5,388 nucleotides of DNA from NCBI GenBank assembly GCA_031278315.1, contig JAITKS010000252.1, positions 1 through 5,388 on the forward strand, given 5' to 3'. The notes below the pieces were generated by a model. The model was not told the origin of the DNA. It did not search any database and worked only from the letters and a program-made list of their open reading frames with translations. A program made the translations under genes and the position numbers. Positions 5,222 to 5,388 of the stretch are shown in pieces (position 1 is the stretch's first letter; every line of letters starts with the position of its first letter). This stretch comes from Planctomycetaceae bacterium (GTDB lineage: Bacteria; Planctomycetota; Planctomycetia; Pirellulales; Thermoguttaceae).

Positions 5222-5388
5222 ATGACCGATAATAAACATGCATCTTTATTCAATTTATCGGCTGATAAGACTGATAATAACAAGACTGATAATAAAAGTA
5301 ATCAGCGTAAGTTTACGGATTGGCATCGTGCTTTTGCTAGCGCAATGCAACTTGAACTCAAGAAAACCGGCAATGAATTCGATTATAA
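5222..5388 (+). CDS. N-terminal fragment of an unidentified protein (continues past window)
   Basis: ATG 5222 opens a frame with no stop to the right edge (55 complete codons). The frame is closed upstream by TAA at 5192, and this is its only ATG. No Shine-Dalgarno is visible. Residues 1-30 are polar, Asn/Asp/Lys-rich and partly repetitive (two KTDNN units), so they are likely disordered. From residue 31 a more ordinary domain starts, FTDWHRAFASAMQLELKKTG. The 'WH..AF..A..LEL' spacing reminds me of the start of Rpn/PD-(D/E)XK-type nuclease or transposase-like proteins. No catalytic residues are inside the window, so that is only a hint. The first 170 bases look coding, but the gene is incomplete. 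Confidence 0.7.
   Translation, partial: MTDNKHASLFNLSADKTDNNKTDNKSNQRKFTDWHRAFASAMQLELKKTGNEFDY
5267..5296 (+). repeat. 15-bp in-frame tandem duplication
   Basis: AAGACTGATAATAAC (5267-5281) is followed by AAGACTGATAATAAA (5282-5296), 14 of 15 identical. It encodes KTDNN KTDNK within the polar N-terminus of the 5222 gene. The unit keeps the reading frame, so copy number could vary without disrupting the protein. Confidence 0.85.

Overview
The window is a sparsely coding piece of bacterial chromosome: two recognisable housekeeping genes and one small orphan gene, separated by long, very A+T-rich intergenic stretches full of dispersed short repeats. Coding DNA is clearly richer in G+C than the spacers. 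The spacers carry units seen in many environmental bacteria (tandem ACAGGATT-type, CACGAAA-type and CGCAGAGAA-type repeats, and a GCGG..TCT..CCGC hairpin). Together with the long-type NadA and the wording of the HemL, this suggests a low-G+C environmental bacterium, possibly of planctomycete or related affiliation. That placement is an impression and not a demonstrated assignment.

Layout from left to right: the last 36 codons of a rightward gene end at 112. A repeat-rich gene-free region (113-860) contains a long inverted repeat, 179-246 against 696-819. Next is nadA (quinolinate synthase, minus strand, 861-1961). A 204-bp MITE-like repeat (1973-2176) fills most of the gap to hemL (glutamate-1-semialdehyde aminomutase, minus strand, 2210-3604). 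HemL carries an in-frame insertion of about 34 residues in its C-terminal domain, built around a DNA hairpin. Upstream of hemL are an A+T palindrome and another repeat copy (3871-4034), then about 500 bp with no recognisable gene. A 101-codon plus-strand gene of unknown function (4602-4907) has a clear Shine-Dalgarno and a plausible promoter. It is followed by a CACGAAA-type hairpin repeat and, at 5222, the start of a plus-strand gene that runs off the window.

The two enzymes do not share a pathway. NadA makes quinolinate for NAD synthesis and HemL makes 5-aminolevulinate for tetrapyrroles. They point the same way but are 248 bp apart with a repeat between them, so they are probably separate transcription units. 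The most notable content is the repeat family. Three same-orientation copies (601-819, 1973-2176, 3871-4034) share a start motif (TTAGYGGTTAG), a core and an end motif (TTCACCGCTATATTAC-like), but carry different internal cargo. They sit around nadA and hemL. The second notable feature is the in-frame insertion in hemL. I see no CRISPR array, rRNA, tRNA, transposase gene or defence operon.
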